DNA of 64,000 nt from Candidatus Fraserbacteria bacterium (GTDB lineage Bacteria; Bipolaricaulota; Bipolaricaulia; RBG-16-55-9; JAJCYT01): contig JAJCYT010000029.1 of assembly GCA_029262795.1 (NCBI GenBank), positions 22,445 through 86,444 on the forward strand, written 5' to 3'. Below the pieces are notes generated by a model. The model worked only from the letters and a program-made list of their open reading frames with translations. It did not search any database and had not been told where the DNA came from. The translations under genes were made by a program, and so were the position numbers. Positions 1 through 9,476 of the stretch are shown piece after piece; positions within the stretch are counted from its first letter, which is position 1; each line of letters starts with the position of its first letter.

Positions 1-788
1 GCCTGGCCGGTTTCCAGCCTCGGAAAGCACAGAATACACTTTTCGGACTTGCCCGATTTCCAGTTGTAATACACTTTCTTATAGGGGCAGGCCGCCACAC
101 AGTGGCGCCAGCCACGGCACACGTTCTGGTTGACCAGCACAATGCCATCCTCGCCCCGTTTGTGGAGTGCGCCCGAAGGGCAGGCGGCCACACAACCAGG
201 ATTCAGACAATGGTTACAGATCCGTGGTAGGTAAAAGAAGACCATGCGCTCCATCTCAAAGAAAGCCTTTTTCTCGGCCATGGTCAGATCGGCAAAATCG
301 GGATCATTGGCAGCATAGACCGTCGAGCCACCCATGTCATCATCCCAGTTCGGGCCCGCCTCGATGTCCATGGGCTCGCCGGTGATCAACGAAATGGGCC
401 GGGCGGTGGGCTGGTCGTCGCCGGCAGGCGAGTCAAACAGGTCGTTGTACTTATAGGTCCAGGGTTCGTAATAGTCATCAATGGTTGGCAGGTTGGGCTG
501 GTGGAACAGGTTAGCAAAGCCGCGCCCTTTATCGCTAGCCCGCAACTTGATTTTATCTTTGTCCTCTGGAGAGTCTTCGCTCTTCAGTTTCCAGCCGCCT
601 TTGTATTTTTCTTGGTCTTCCCATTTGGTGGGATAACCGGTACCTGGTTTGGTTTCAACGTTATTCCACCACATATACTCTGTGCCTTCGCGGTCTGTCC
701 AAATATTCTTGCAAGCGACACTACAAGTGTGGCAACCAATGCACTTGTCCAGGTGAAACATCATTGATACTTGTGCGCGTACATCCAT
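1..788 (-). CDS. narH: Respiratory nitrate reductase beta subunit NarH (C-terminus beyond window)
   Basis: NarH carries electrons through four Fe-S clusters from the membrane haem subunit to the molybdenum subunit NarG on the cytoplasmic side of the membrane. The first 262 codons are present. Cluster motifs appear in order: CIGCHTCSVAC at residues 16-26, CNHCLNPGCVAAC near 193, CRGWRHCVAACP near 226, and CILCF near 252. The Trp in CRGWRHC replaces a Cys, the NarH hallmark of a [3Fe-4S] cluster. The family is about 500 aa, so roughly half is missing at the window edge. It starts 25 bases after narG, so it is clearly the next operon gene. narJ and narI would be expected to the left, outside the window. 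Confidence 0.96.
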   Translation of the reverse strand, partial: MDVRAQVSMMFHLDKCIGCHTCSVACKNIWTDREGTEYMWWNNVETKPGTGYPTKWEDQEKYKGGWKLKSEDSPEDKDKIKLRASDKGRGFANLFHQPNLPTIDDYYEPWTYKYNDLFDSPAGDDQPTARPISLITGEPMDIEAGPNWDDDMGGSTVYAANDPDFADLTMAEKKAFFEMERMVFFYLPRICNHCLNPGCVAACPSGALHKRGEDGIVLVNQNVCRGWRHCVAACPYKKVYYNWKSGKSEKCILCFPRLETGQ

Positions 789-813
789 TGCTATGGCTCC
801 TTTTCAATTCTTG

Positions 814-3800
814 CTAAAATTGAGGCTTGCCTTTCAGCTTGCGAACCAGCACATGCGTATCACGGTTCACGCCCGTGGGCCCCCAGTAGTTGAAACCGAA
901 GGTAAACTGCCCGTAGCCGCCCATCATCAATACCGGCTTGAGCCGTGTACGGGTCAAGCTGTTGTGTCCGCCAGCGCGCCGATTGCCACGCAAGGGTGAT
1001 TTAGGGACCGAGATCGTACGCTCCGGAGAGTGGTAGAAAATGCACACCCCGCGCGGTATTCGCGCGCTGACCACGGCTCGCGTCACGACTACGCCATGGT
1101 CGTTGTAGGCTTCCACCCAATCGTTGTCCGCGATCTCAATTTCCTCCGCATCTTGGTCGTTGATCCAGAAAGGCTCGATCCCGCGTGAGAGCGTCAGCAT
1201 GCGCAGGTTGTCGTAATAGGTGGAGTGGATGTGCCACTTGCCGTGCGGCGTTAAATAGTTGAGCATGATGCTTTTGCCTTGCTCCTGAGTCTTCACCAGA
1301 TCGCCATACAGCAGCGGACTGACCTTGGGTTTGTACGTTGGCAAGTGTTCGCCAAAGCCGATATAGCCTTCGTGGTCCAGGTAAAATTGCTGCCGTCCCG
1401 TCAGGGTGCGCCAAGGCACCAGGCGTTCGATGCTGACACAGAAAGGCGAATAAGCCCTGCCATTATTGATCAACCCTGACCAGCAGGGGCTGGTGAGCAG
1501 GCGGCGTGGCTGTTGCTGGATGTCTTCAAAGGTCATGTTGACACTGCGGCTCTCTTCGGCTAAATCAGCCAAGGGCAGCCCCACCGTCTTTTCGTGCGAT
1601 TGGTAAGCGCGATAAGCGGCTTCCCCATTGGTTTCAGGAGCCAGGCGCAAGATGACGTTGATGGCATGTTTCACCTCATCCAATGATGGATATTTGGACC
1701 CGTTCCACTCAACGATGGGGTGAGTTTCCAGCATTTCGTCATACATTTCCTCAATTTGCCAGTGCACGCCGTGAGCGCCAATGCCCCCTGTTCTGGCCTG
1801 TGGACCAAACGAAATAAAGCGGTTGTAAAGATTCACATAGTCCCGTTCCACCACCTGCATGGAAGGCATTGTTTTGCCGGGGATGGGCTCGCACTCGCCT
1901 TTGGCCCAATCTTTGACTTCCGGCTGGGAGATTTCGGCGGGCGTGTCGTGTTTCAACGGCGCACACACCAGATCTTTGACTGGTTCTGGCAGATGCTTTT
2001 CAGCCAGTTGACTCAAGCCTTTGGCAAACGATCTGAAAATATTCCAATCGCTGCGCGACTCCCAGTTTGGCGGTACAGCTTCCGACAACGGGTGAATATA
2101 GGAATGCAAGTCGGTGGAATTGAGATCGTCTTTTTCGTACCAGTGTGCGGTGGGCAGCACGATGTCCGAATAAAGGGCCGAGGTGTCCATGCGGAAATTG
2201 ATGTCCACCACCAGATCAAGCTTGCCGGTGGGTGCCGGATCGCGCCAGACCACTTCCTCAAGCATGTCCTTGCTGATCTCTTCATCGGCCACAGCGTTGC
2301 TGTGGGTACCCAGGTAGTGGTGCAGGAAGTATTCATGCCCCTTGGCGCTGGACATCAAGGCGTTGCCACGCCAGATGTACCACACCCGTGGCCAGTTTTC
2401 CGGCGCATCAGGGTCTTCGGCGGCAAAGCGCAATTCGCGATCCTTGAGCTGTTTGACCACATAATCAACCACTTCTTGATCGGTCTTCGCTCCCGCCTGT
2501 TGCGCCTCTTTGACAATTTCTATGCTGTTTTTCTCAAATTGAGGATAAAAAGGCAGCCAGCCCATGCGTACGGCACGTGCATTTGCATCGACGGTGTGGC
2601 CGCCGGTCCATTTGTTGTCGCCGGACACTGAGCTGTATTTTGAAAACGAGCCTTCGTAACGCCACTGATCGCAGTGAACGTAGTGCCAGGTGGGCGCGTT
2701 TTGCACGCGTGGCGGGCCTCCCCAATCGCCACCCATGGCAATGTTGCCCCAAATTGAAACCGGCGCCAGCTTTTCCTGACCCACGTAATGGGCCAAACCT
2801 CCGCCATTCTTCCCAATGCAGGTACACAGCATCAGGGCCGTAATGGCGGAACGATACATCAAATTGTTGTGGTACCAGTGATTGATACCCGCACCAATGA
2901 TGACCGTACATTTGCCATCGGTCTTTTCTGCGGTGTCGGCAAATTGACGCGCGAAATTGATCACGGTTTCACGGTCAATCCCACTGAACTTCTCCTGCCA
3001 GGCCGGGGTAAAAGTCTGATCAGGATCGTCATAGTCTGTCGGATAATCGCCTTCCAGGCCCCGATTGACGCCAAACTGAGCCATGAGCAGATCAAATACC
3101 GTGGTTACCAGCACGGGGCCTTCAGCGGTTTCAATGCGCTTGGCAGGCACCCCACGCCGCGCCACCGCGTTCTCGTTTGAAAAATCCTCAAAGCCAACCT
3201 GAACAATCTCGTCATGACCATCAAAAAAGGTCAGCACAGGGTCGATCTGAGAACCGTCCACTCCATCTTTCAGTTCTAGGTTCCACTCACCTTTTTTCTC
3301 CTGCCAACGATGGCCCGCTGAACCTTTGGGCATCTTGGGCCCTTGGGTGGTGGCATCGTACATCAGGAATTTCCATTCCCCATTTTCCTCGTTTTGGTAA
3401 CGGTCAATGGTGTTTGCCCGCAACAGTCGCCCGGCCTCATAGCCAGACTCACTTTGGTTCAAACGCACCAGCATAGGGGAATCGCTATATTGCTTCAGAT
3501 ACTCATTAAACGCTGGAATCTGGCGCTTGACGTAGTATTCAGTCAAAATTACATGGTTGGTCGCCATCCAGAAGGCCCCATCCTGTCCAGCATTGATGGG
3601 CACCCACCAGTCCGAGAACTTGGCCACCTGACTAAAGTCAGGAGAAAAGACCACAAACTTGGAGCCGTTGTGGCGCGCTTCTGAAATGAAATGCACATCA
3701 GGGGTGCGAGTCATGTTCAGGTTTGACCCCATCGAGATGATGAACTTGGAGTTATACCAGTCCGCGCTTTCCTGGACGTCGGTTTGCTCGCCCCAGATTT

Positions 3801-4437
3801 CTGGCGAAGCGGGTGGAAGATCGCAATACCAATCGTAAAAGCTCAGATTGACGCCCCCCGTTAATTGCAAGAAACGTGAGCCTCCGGCATAGCTGAGTTG
3901 GGACATGGCCGGAATGGGTGAAAAGCCGATGATGCGGTCGGGGCCATGCTGCTTGATCGTGTGCACGTTGGCAGCCGAAATCAGTTCCAGCACGTCATCC
4001 CAGTTCGCGCGGCGGAAGCCGCCTTTGCCACGGGCCTGTTGAAAACTGGCGCGCGCTTCCGGATTGTCCATGATGGATTTCCAGGCGTCCACCGGATCAT
4101 CGTGGTTGCGCCGTGCTTCGCGCCACAAGTCCATCAGCTTGCCCCGCATGTAGGGATACCTCACCCGCATGGGGCTATAAATGTACCACGAAGCCGAAAT
4201 CCCCCGCTGGCATCCGCGCGGCTCATAGGGTGGCAGTGATTTTTCCAGCTTAGGGTAATCGGTTTGCTGCATTTCCCAGGTGATCACACCATCTTTCACG
4301 TAGACCCCCCAAGAACACCCGCCAGTGCAGTTCACTCCGTGGGTGCTGCGCACCAGCTTGTCGTGCTGCCAGCGGTTGCGGTAAAACTCTTCCCATTGGC
4401 GAGTTTGTGGGTCAATAATATCCTTGATCCAACTCAT
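814..4437 (-). CDS. narG: Respiratory nitrate reductase alpha subunit NarG
   Basis: NarG is the molybdenum bis-MGD catalytic subunit that reduces nitrate to nitrite. The 1207-aa length is normal for the family (about 1200-1250). The N-terminal His/Cys ligands of the FS0 cluster are H33, C37, C41 (HGVNCTGGC) and C76 (PRGCQRG). The segment YCDLPPASP holds the conserved Asp that ligates Mo in NarG, and the [16 protein letters not shown] block follows. The ATG overlaps the TGA of the cytochrome gene (ATGA), with GGAGG just upstream, so the two are translationally coupled. No twin-arginine signal peptide is visible, consistent with the cytoplasm-facing type. Nitrite-oxidoreductase NxrA is related, but the narC/G/H context and NarH motifs favour nitrate reductase. 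Confidence 0.97.
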   Translation of the reverse strand: MSWIKDIIDPQTRQWEEFYRNRWQHDKLVRSTHGVNCTGGCSWGVYVKDGVITWEMQQTDYPKLEKSLPPYEPRGCQRGISASWYIYSPMRVRYPYMRGKLMDLWREARRNHDDPVDAWKSIMDNPEARASFQQARGKGGFRRANWDDVLELISAANVHTIKQHGPDRIIGFSPIPAMSQLSYAGGSRFLQLTGGVNLSFYDWYCDLPPASPEIWGEQTDVQESADWYNSKFIISMGSNLNMTRTPDVHFISEARHNGSKFVVFSPDFSQVAKFSDWWVPINAGQDGAFWMATNHVILTEYYVKRQIPAFNEYLKQYSDSPMLVRLNQSESGYEAGRLLRANTIDRYQNEENGEWKFLMYDATTQGPKMPKGSAGHRWQEKKGEWNLELKDGVDGSQIDPVLTFFDGHDEIVQVGFEDFSNENAVARRGVPAKRIETAEGPVLVTTVFDLLMAQFGVNRGLEGDYPTDYDDPDQTFTPAWQEKFSGIDRETVINFARQFADTAEKTDGKCTVIIGAGINHWYHNNLMYRSAITALMLCTCIGKNGGGLAHYVGQEKLAPVSIWGNIAMGGDWGGPPRVQNAPTWHYVHCDQWRYEGSFSKYSSVSGDNKWTGGHTVDANARAVRMGWLPFYPQFEKNSIEIVKEAQQAGAKTDQEVVDYVVKQLKDRELRFAAEDPDAPENWPRVWYIWRGNALMSSAKGHEYFLHHYLGTHSNAVADEEISKDMLEEVVWRDPAPTGKLDLVVDINFRMDTSALYSDIVLPTAHWYEKDDLNSTDLHSYIHPLSEAVPPNWESRSDWNIFRSFAKGLSQLAEKHLPEPVKDLVCAPLKHDTPAEISQPEVKDWAKGECEPIPGKTMPSMQVVERDYVNLYNRFISFGPQARTGGIGAHGVHWQIEEMYDEMLETHPIVEWNGSKYPSLDEVKHAINVILRLAPETNGEAAYRAYQSHEKTVGLPLADLAEESRSVNMTFEDIQQQPRRLLTSPCWSGLINNGRAYSPFCVSIERLVPWRTLTGRQQFYLDHEGYIGFGEHLPTYKPKVSPLLYGDLVKTQEQGKSIMLNYLTPHGKWHIHSTYYDNLRMLTLSRGIEPFWINDQDAEEIEIADNDWVEAYNDHGVVVTRAVVSARIPRGVCIFYHSPERTISVPKSPLRGNRRAGGHNSLTRTRLKPVLMMGGYGQFTFGFNYWGPTGVNRDTHVLVRKLKGKPQF

Positions 4438-5294
4438 TTCATACCTCCAAGCAGGGGCTTACGCACCCCGGCCAGTCTTTTGTTCCAAATCAAATGGCAG
4501 AGTATGGTGAGGGCAATGAAAACACCCAGCCCGATCCAGACGAAGTTCCAGTTCACGGGTTCTGGCGCAATCTGATCCGTCAGGGCAAAGTAAGCGTACA
4601 AATGGGCGACCTCGTTATCGGTCAATGGTTTATCATTAAATATCCCTTGCATTGTGGGAAAAGGCAGACCTTTCAGCGCCGCCGTCAGTCCTGCTTGGCC
4701 GTTGAAGCGGGTATGGACTTTGGTCAGGTCAGGCCCCAGGGTTCCGCCACCCAACGCGCCATTGCCAGCGATGCTGTGACACGCCATGCAGGAAGGGCCA
4801 CCATTTTGAAACGCCACCGACCCTGTAAACAGATTGCGCCCCAAAACCGTATCGCCGGAAATCGCCGTTGTCGGGTCCGTTGAGGTGTCTGGCGTCTGGG
4901 CATCCCCGCCCATATACGCAATGAGATCTACAGCCTGAGCCTCAGTGATCCCAAGGTTGGGCATGGGAATATTGTTATATTGTTGGAGTATCTCAAGGGC
5001 CAGGGAGTCTCCTTCGGCCACCATTTGATCCGGCACCATGAGCCAACGGATCAGCCAGTCCCGATCGCGTTTTTCTACAACGCCCTCAAGATCAGGTCCT
5101 ACCAAGTCGCCCTGCCCTATGCTATGGCAGGCAGCGCAGCTTTGCTGAAACAACGTTTGTCCCGCTTCAATTGAAGGTGCAGGCTGGGTCATTGCGGGTA
5201 CCATGATGAACAAGCCGAGTCCCAAGACCAACAGAAAGATCATCATCACCTTTCTGTCAAATACCTTGCCATGTCTTAATTGTTTCTGTTGCAT
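4434..5294 (-). CDS. narC: Membrane-anchored di-heme cytochrome c, NarC-like
   Basis: This 286-aa protein has an N-terminal membrane segment (about residues 17-33), two c-type haem sites (CAACH at residues 53-57 and CMACH near 172) and a C-terminal hydrophobic helix (near 252-270). The haem domains should therefore face the outer side of the membrane. In Thermus, narC encodes a di-heme cytochrome at the head of narCGHJI, and the order here is the same. A role in electron transfer to or from the Nar complex is inferred from that parallel. GGGAGG lies 9 bases before the ATG, overlapping the stop codon of the preceding small gene. The 3' end overlaps narG by 4 bases. Confidence 0.85.
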   Translation of the reverse strand: MQQKQLRHGKVFDRKVMMIFLLVLGLGLFIMVPAMTQPAPSIEAGQTLFQQSCAACHSIGQGDLVGPDLEGVVEKRDRDWLIRWLMVPDQMVAEGDSLALEILQQYNNIPMPNLGITEAQAVDLIAYMGGDAQTPDTSTDPTTAISGDTVLGRNLFTGSVAFQNGGPSCMACHSIAGNGALGGGTLGPDLTKVHTRFNGQAGLTAALKGLPFPTMQGIFNDKPLTDNEVAHLYAYFALTDQIAPEPVNWNFVWIGLGVFIALTILCHLIWNKRLAGVRKPLLGGMK

Positions 5295-5299
5295 GTTGA

Positions 5300-5521
5300 T
5301 TAACCTCCCAGCTCCTTGCTTTCATCGGATGGTTGGTGAGCGGGGAATGAAACCCCGGTGGTGGTTTCTAAAAAGCTGATCATGCCATTGAAATCGTGAA
5401 AATACGTTTCCTGTTCGCCTTGCACACGTTGAATATGTCCCCGCCACTGTCGCTCTTCGGAACCTGGCTCCAGCCAAATGCGAGCGATAAAAACAATCCG
5501 TTCATCTTCGCAGTGGTTCAC
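5300..5521 (-). CDS. Small hypothetical protein, first gene of the nar operon
   Basis: A 73-aa protein with no signal peptide or membrane segment that I can see; I do not recognise the family. It starts with GTG, supported by AGGAG five bases upstream and by a promoter-like TATAGT about 34 bases upstream. Its stop TAA lies inside the ribosome site region of the cytochrome gene, so it is co-transcribed with narC-narG-narH. The sequence is polar, with the stretch ARIWLEPGSEERQWRGHIQRV, suggestive of a small beta-rich domain. A regulatory or accessory role in nitrate respiration is only a guess from position. Confidence 0.7.
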   Translation of the reverse strand: MNHCEDERIVFIARIWLEPGSEERQWRGHIQRVQGEQETYFHDFNGMISFLETTTGVSFPAHQPSDESKELGG

Positions 5522-5554
5522 TTTTGCTCCTCTGGCTTAATCTGGATATTAATG

Positions 5555-5587
5555 ACTATAAATGTCACTGGTGACAGGTGGGTGACA
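5555..5587 (-). promoter_or_regulatory. nar operon promoter with SARP-type tandem direct repeats
   Basis: On the minus strand the heptamer TGTCACC occurs at 5587-5581 and again at 5576-5570, exactly 11 bp apart. Nine bases later comes a -10-like TATAGT (5560-5555), or eight bases to the overlapping TTATAG. No good -35 is present. SARP regulators are known to bind heptamer direct repeats of 11-bp period placed about 8 bp before the -10, and a SARP gene ends only 36 bases upstream. The proximal repeat also forms an inverted pair, TGTCAC-N2-GTGACA (5563-5576). Confidence 0.6.
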
Positions 5588-5623
5588 GAGAAGAGAATCC
5601 GGAAAAATTCACACGTTTTCTTG

Positions 5624-6787
5624 TTATGAGGACAGGATTTTTTGATATAGCTTTTGAGTTTCCAATGAGGGTTCAACACTCAGATTTTGTGCAAGCACTT
5701 TTTTGCAATTGCCAAATTGGACCAGCGCTTCATTGCGCCGTCCAAGCTGCCATAAATTCTGCATCGCCATGCAGTGAAAACTTTCCAAACAAGGTTCTTG
5801 AACCAGAGCCGTTCGGCACACCTGGATGGAACGGTCAAATTCTTCGTGCGCTGTATAGAGCTTGGCCATGCGGCCCAGGGTATTGAGGCAGATTTCTCTC
5901 AGTCGTTCGCGTTCTTCAGCACAGAGTTCGTCATACCGATCTTCTTCCAAATAGTGACCACGGTAAAGTGTTTGGGCCTGTTCATAGGAGAGAATGGCTG
6001 CCTTGGAGTCCCCTTGTTGCTCCAGCAAACGTCCCTGATTCACTTGTGCTTCATAGGCATCTGCATCCACCCAGATTTGCTCCCGCTTGAGCAGATAAGA
6101 TTGGTCGGAGGTGACAATAATTTCTTTGTCGATGCCCGCCCGCCGAAGCGCCTGCCTGAGAAAGTAAACGGTCACTTTCAAGCGTTCCCGACCCTGAGCA
6201 TTGGTGGCCTCAGGCCACAAGTATTCCATCAGGCGTTCCCGATGAACGGCCTGCCCTCGCAAACTGAGTAAATATTTTAACAAGATGAGCGCTTGCTTGC
6301 GCTCCCAGCGCTCAAAGGCAATCCGCTGATCAGCAATACCCAAGCTGAAGTGACCCAAGGTAAAGCACCTTAAGATCGCTTCCGGAGCAGGATTGACTTC
6401 GGCTTCTGGAACAGGCAGCGTGCGAAGAAAAATGATGGCGATGGTGCCACCACCACTCTGGTCATAATGCTCGGTTTGGGGAATGACGAGGCTGCTCAAA
6501 CTGACAGACACCTTTGTCCCGTTTTTTCTACGAACCCAACAGCTCTGGATGGAAAAGGGCTGACAGCGGCCAAAACAATGCTTGGCCTGACAGTTGGGGA
6601 CACACAAAGGCTCGCCATCGGAAAACAATGCGTGCAAAATTTCATGACAGGATGATCCGAGTGCCTCTGAAGTGGTATATCCTAGCAGTTTTTCTGCATG
6701 CTGATTCCAGGTCGTCACTCGAAGGTCGTGATCCACGCCAAATGCTGCATCAGAGGAAAGATGGAGTAACTCATCGACTTTGAACAT
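5624..6787 (-). CDS. PAS-domain SARP/BTAD-family transcriptional regulator
   Basis: A 387-aa regulator in three parts. Residues 1-115 form a PAS sensor with six Cys, including a cluster spaced C-x(15)-C-x3-C-x4-C-x3-C. Residues about 145-230 form an OmpR-like winged helix (LLKYLLSLRGQAVHRERL then LRQALRRAG). The remainder is a bacterial transcriptional activator domain (BTAD) with TPR-like helices. It sits directly upstream of the nar operon on the same strand, so it is the obvious candidate activator. The Cys-rich PAS could hold an Fe-S cluster or disulfide switch sensing oxygen; that is inference. The ATG at 6787 was chosen because the PAS begins there and AAAGGAG lies upstream, although its spacing (12) is long. 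An upstream ATG at 6844 would add 19 residues. Confidence 0.85.
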   Translation of the reverse strand: MFKVDELLHLSSDAAFGVDHDLRVTTWNQHAEKLLGYTTSEALGSSCHEILHALFSDGEPLCVPNCQAKHCFGRCQPFSIQSCWVRRKNGTKVSVSLSSLVIPQTEHYDQSGGGTIAIIFLRTLPVPEAEVNPAPEAILRCFTLGHFSLGIADQRIAFERWERKQALILLKYLLSLRGQAVHRERLMEYLWPEATNAQGRERLKVTVYFLRQALRRAGIDKEIIVTSDQSYLLKREQIWVDADAYEAQVNQGRLLEQQGDSKAAILSYEQAQTLYRGHYLEEDRYDELCAEERERLREICLNTLGRMAKLYTAHEEFDRSIQVCRTALVQEPCLESFHCMAMQNLWQLGRRNEALVQFGNCKKVLAQNLSVEPSLETQKLYQKILSS

Positions 6788-7268
6788 ATTTTCTAAATAC
6801 TCCTTTAGTCCATCTTGTCTCACACCGCACATTAGCAATGACACAGGCTACATTCACAACCGTGACATTCCAAACACTCATCAGTCCATATTTAGGCGGT
6901 ATAAATGCAAGGAAATCACAATTTCCCAATATTCGTTTAAAGGGACATTCTTAAATATTGGCTTTATTGCAGCAAGGTTGCCAAAGCATGCTTCCCTTTA
7001 CCTCACTGTTGGTGCCTCATTGTCAGCCGCGAGTAAGGCTCTGCATTATCTTTGCTAAGAAATGATATGGAATATCCTCATTCTCGCTGATCTCTGGCAA
7101 TTTACAGATCTCACCTTCTGGCATCTGGGGCAGATAGATCAGTGCGCGAAAAGCATACTCACAAGCGTTTGAGTAAATCATTATTATCTCTAATTATTGT
7201 ACTTAAAGACCCTATTATCTTTTTATAATATATTTTGACCGTTTCGCCAAGTCACAGGTTGTACAATA
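6788..7268. other. Intergenic stretch with no supported gene
   Basis: This holds the upstream region of the PAS-SARP gene and the AT-rich approach to the IS6-family element. The small open frames here lack ribosome sites and recognisable products. I see no RNA gene or strong inverted repeat. Confidence 0.5.
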
Positions 7269-8073
7269 GTTGTGTCGCAAAGAATTGATTGGTGTAGAAT
7301 CGAGACAGTTTTATCCTCAGCGAAAAACCCAGTTTAGACCAATCTGAAGACGCTGGAGACAAACCTAGCCTGACCAAGCATTTCGCCTTTTGGCATGCCA
7401 CACACTTGCCCTTTGCGAATCGTGTTCATGGCTTCAAAGCCGGCTAGTGTGTTTTTCGCAGTCCAGAATGAGCCAAATCCCATACCAGGATTGACCACGT
7501 GTTTGATGAAGCGATGATCCTGCTCCACGATGTTGTTGAGATACCTGATCTGTCTGAGCCTACAGCCCTTGGGAATAAGGCTATGGTCTTGTTCTTGGTC
7601 AAATGCAATCGGATAGGCTGGATTTTTGTCGACAGTCATGACATAAGGCACCGCGGCATGTTCTGACTGAATCATTTTTGAAAGAAACGTTTGGCCGCAT
7701 GCCTGTCGCGCTTGGCACTGAGCATGAAGTCGATCGTTTGCCCCTTGGGATCTACGGCCCGATACAAGAACATCCATTTACGTTTGACCTTGATGTAAGT
7801 CTCATCAATTCGATACGAACCCTTGGCGGGTTGCAGATGTCTTCTAATACGTTTATCCAACTCTGGAGAATATCAACGATTGAGCGTCGAATGGTCGATC
7901 TGCATACCACGTTCTAGCATGATTTCTTCTAGATCTCTGTAGCTCAACGAATATCGCAGATACCATCGAACACACAGCAAGATGATCTCAGGCTGATAGT
8001 GTCTCCATTTGAAGGGCTTGGATGAATTCATGCAGATAATTTAAATGGCTCACCAATTTTTTGCGACACTACC
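7269..8073 (-). mobile_element. IS6-family insertion sequence, decayed
   Basis: About 805 bp, the usual IS6 size. The terminal inverted repeats are GTGTCGCAAAGAATTG at 7272-7287 and its near-perfect complement at 8054-8069 (15 of 16). They resemble IS6/IS26 ends, which carry a TGTTGCAAA-like core. The transposase inside is disrupted. I saw no 8-bp target duplication in the flanks. Confidence 0.85.
7334..8031 (-). pseudogene. IS6-family transposase, frameshifted
   Basis: The N-terminal part (KWRHYQPEIILLCVRWYL...) starts at the ATG at 8031 and runs into TGA after STLNR. The middle part (RIDETYIKVKRKWMFLYRAV) continues in another frame and hits TGA after RFFQK. The last part (TVDKNPAYP, YLNNIVEQDHRFIK) is again in another frame. 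The catalytic DDE residues can still be placed: Asp in RIDET, Asp in TVDKN, Glu in IVEQDH. At least two frameshifts separate them, so an active enzyme is unlikely. The family protein is about 230 aa, which matches the total span. Confidence 0.88.
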
Positions 8074-8221
8074 GCTAAGACGTTCAGAAGCTTGTCCAGA
8101 AGGTCAAATCATAATGATCTTGTTTCCCAACAAAAAATCTTATGGACGGGGAGGTTACGGGTAGGATATTTTCATACTCAAACAATTGGATCTATACAGG
8201 TTGAAGATGTATTAGTGATGA

Positions 8222-8250
8222 TTGACAGTACTAATGTTTTGCATTATTAT
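8222..8250 (+). promoter_or_regulatory. Promoter of higBA
   Basis: TTGACA at 8222-8227, a 17-base spacer and TATTAT at 8245-8250. The predicted transcript would begin at or next to the GTG start at 8257, making a leaderless mRNA. Confidence 0.75.
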
Positions 8251-8256
8251 AGATGA

Positions 8257-8544
8257 GTGATAAAAACATTTGCCAATAAAGAGACAGAAAAGATTTACCA
8301 CCAGCAACGCTCCCGGAAATTTCCTAACGATATCCAAGAACGGGCCTTGAGGAAATTGCAAATGTTGGATGCCGCAGTAAGTCTGGAAGAATTAAAGATT
8401 CCGCCAAACAACCGGCTAGAGAAATTGAGTGGAGATAGGAAAGGCCAATACAGTATTCGCATCAATGAACAATGGCGAATCTGCTTTCGATGGAAAAACA
8501 GAGAAGTGTTTGATACTGAAATCACAGATTATCACAAAGGGTAA
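8257..8544 (+). CDS. higB: HigB-like toxin, RelE/ParE superfamily
   Basis: A 95-aa protein of the RelE-like mRNA interferase fold, which cleaves mRNA on the ribosome. Family features are the N-terminal [13 protein letters not shown], the mid segment [24 protein letters not shown] and the C-terminal [10 protein letters not shown]. It begins with GTG, which fits the family start (MIKxF). No ribosome site precedes it, because the -10 element ends six bases before. It lies two bases upstream of the antitoxin gene. This toxin-first order is typical of higBA. Confidence 0.92.
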   Translation: MIKTFANKETEKIYHQQRSRKFPNDIQERALRKLQMLDAAVSLEELKIPPNNRLEKLSGDRKGQYSIRINEQWRICFRWKNREVFDTEITDYHKG

Positions 8545-8546
8545 AT

Positions 8547-8849
8547 ATGAAAAGAGAACTTAAACCAACACACCCAGGTCTCATCTTGCTAGAAGAATTT
8601 TTAGAGCCAATGGAAATTACCCAGTACCGATTGGCTAAAGAAATTAATGTGCCACAACATCGCATTTATGAGCTCACCAAATCTAAACGTGCCATTACAT
8701 TAGACACAGCAATTCGTCTTTCAAGGTTTTTTGGGACCAGCGCACGATATTGGTTGAACTTGCAAATCGATTATGACTTAAGAACTTCTCAAAGATTAAG
8801 GAAAATATTAGAAAAGAAAATAGAACCCTGGGTAACTTCTGAGGCATGA
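8547..8849 (+). CDS. higA: HigA-like antitoxin, XRE-family DNA-binding protein
   Basis: A 100-aa helix-turn-helix antitoxin. The segment HPGLILLEEFLEPMEITQ, then the HTH (YRLAKEINVPQHRIYELTKSK) and RYWLNLQIDYDL are typical of HigA. It neutralises HigB and probably represses the shared promoter. AAGGG precedes the ATG. The pair sits between two inverted IS6 ends, which suggests it travelled with, or was trapped between, IS copies. Confidence 0.93.
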   Translation: MKRELKPTHPGLILLEEFLEPMEITQYRLAKEINVPQHRIYELTKSKRAITLDTAIRLSRFFGTSARYWLNLQIDYDLRTSQRLRKILEKKIEPWVTSEA

Positions 8850-8875
8850 CCTAAAAAAAGCAGGGATGCGTTAAA

Positions 8876-8911
8876 CGGTAGTGTCGCAAAAAATCCGTGA
8901 GCCATTTAAAT
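8876..8911 (+). repeat. Solo IS6 end, inverted relative to the end at 8039-8074
   Basis: These 36 bases match the reverse complement of 8039-8074 at 34 positions, including the terminal GTGTCGCAAAAAAT core and the subterminal GTGAGCCATTTAAAT. No further IS sequence follows it. Together the two copies frame the toxin-antitoxin genes. Confidence 0.85.
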
Positions 8912-9022
8912 GAGTCCAACTTCCAACCTTCCGATCAAGCGGTGTTGGAGCGATTCTTGAGAGTGAACAACCGTTCAAACACTTGGCTTAATATTTCATC
9001 AATGGGCACGAACAACGCCTGT

Positions 9023-9415
9023 TTAATAGTTCATTTCTTCTGCAAATGCAATAACATGGCCATCGAAATCGAGACTATAAGCTACGCGGTGTCCCCAACT
9101 GCGTTTTGTTAAAGGGCTCAATGGTTGCGCTCCAAGGCTCAAAGCTCGCTCATGATAAGCTTTTGCATTCTTCACAAGCAAATACACTTCCGCTCTTGGG
9201 ATTCCTCTTGCTAATGCTGGATCAGGTAGCTGGTCTCCAAGCAGCTTTTTAATACCTTGTTCTGGCATCAATCCCAATACACAACCATTACTCAATTCAA
9301 ACTCCGTCATTCCAGGAACTTCAAGACGTGCTTCTAAATTTAATAGTTGCGAATAATAATTTGTACTTCTGTCCTGATCAGCTACATAAAGAATCATATA
9401 ACTCTCTATTACCAT
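9023..9415 (-). CDS. VOC-superfamily protein (glyoxalase/bleomycin-resistance fold)
   Basis: A 130-aa single-domain VOC protein: MILYVADQDRSTNYYSQLL at the N-terminus, FELSNGCVLGLMPEQ, then YLLVKNAKAYHERALSLGA and WGHRVAYSLDFDGHVIAFAEE. Such proteins are metal-dependent lyases or dioxygenases, or drug-binding resistance proteins. The substrate cannot be told from sequence. The ATG at 9415 is preferred over one 30 bases upstream because AGGAG lies five bases before it. It is isolated between IS debris and the secretome region. Confidence 0.85.
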   Translation of the reverse strand: MVIESYMILYVADQDRSTNYYSQLLNLEARLEVPGMTEFELSNGCVLGLMPEQGIKKLLGDQLPDPALARGIPRAEVYLLVKNAKAYHERALSLGAQPLSPLTKRSWGHRVAYSLDFDGHVIAFAEEMNY

Positions 9416-9476
9416 GAAGTCTCCTGCCTTAATAGAATTGACCAACTTATCTAACAGATCTGTTTGAGGTGTTCAA

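Noticed and set aside
1720..2631. A 303-aa open frame on the plus strand
   Set aside because: It is antisense to narG, whose motifs are unmistakable, and it shows no domain or ribosome site.
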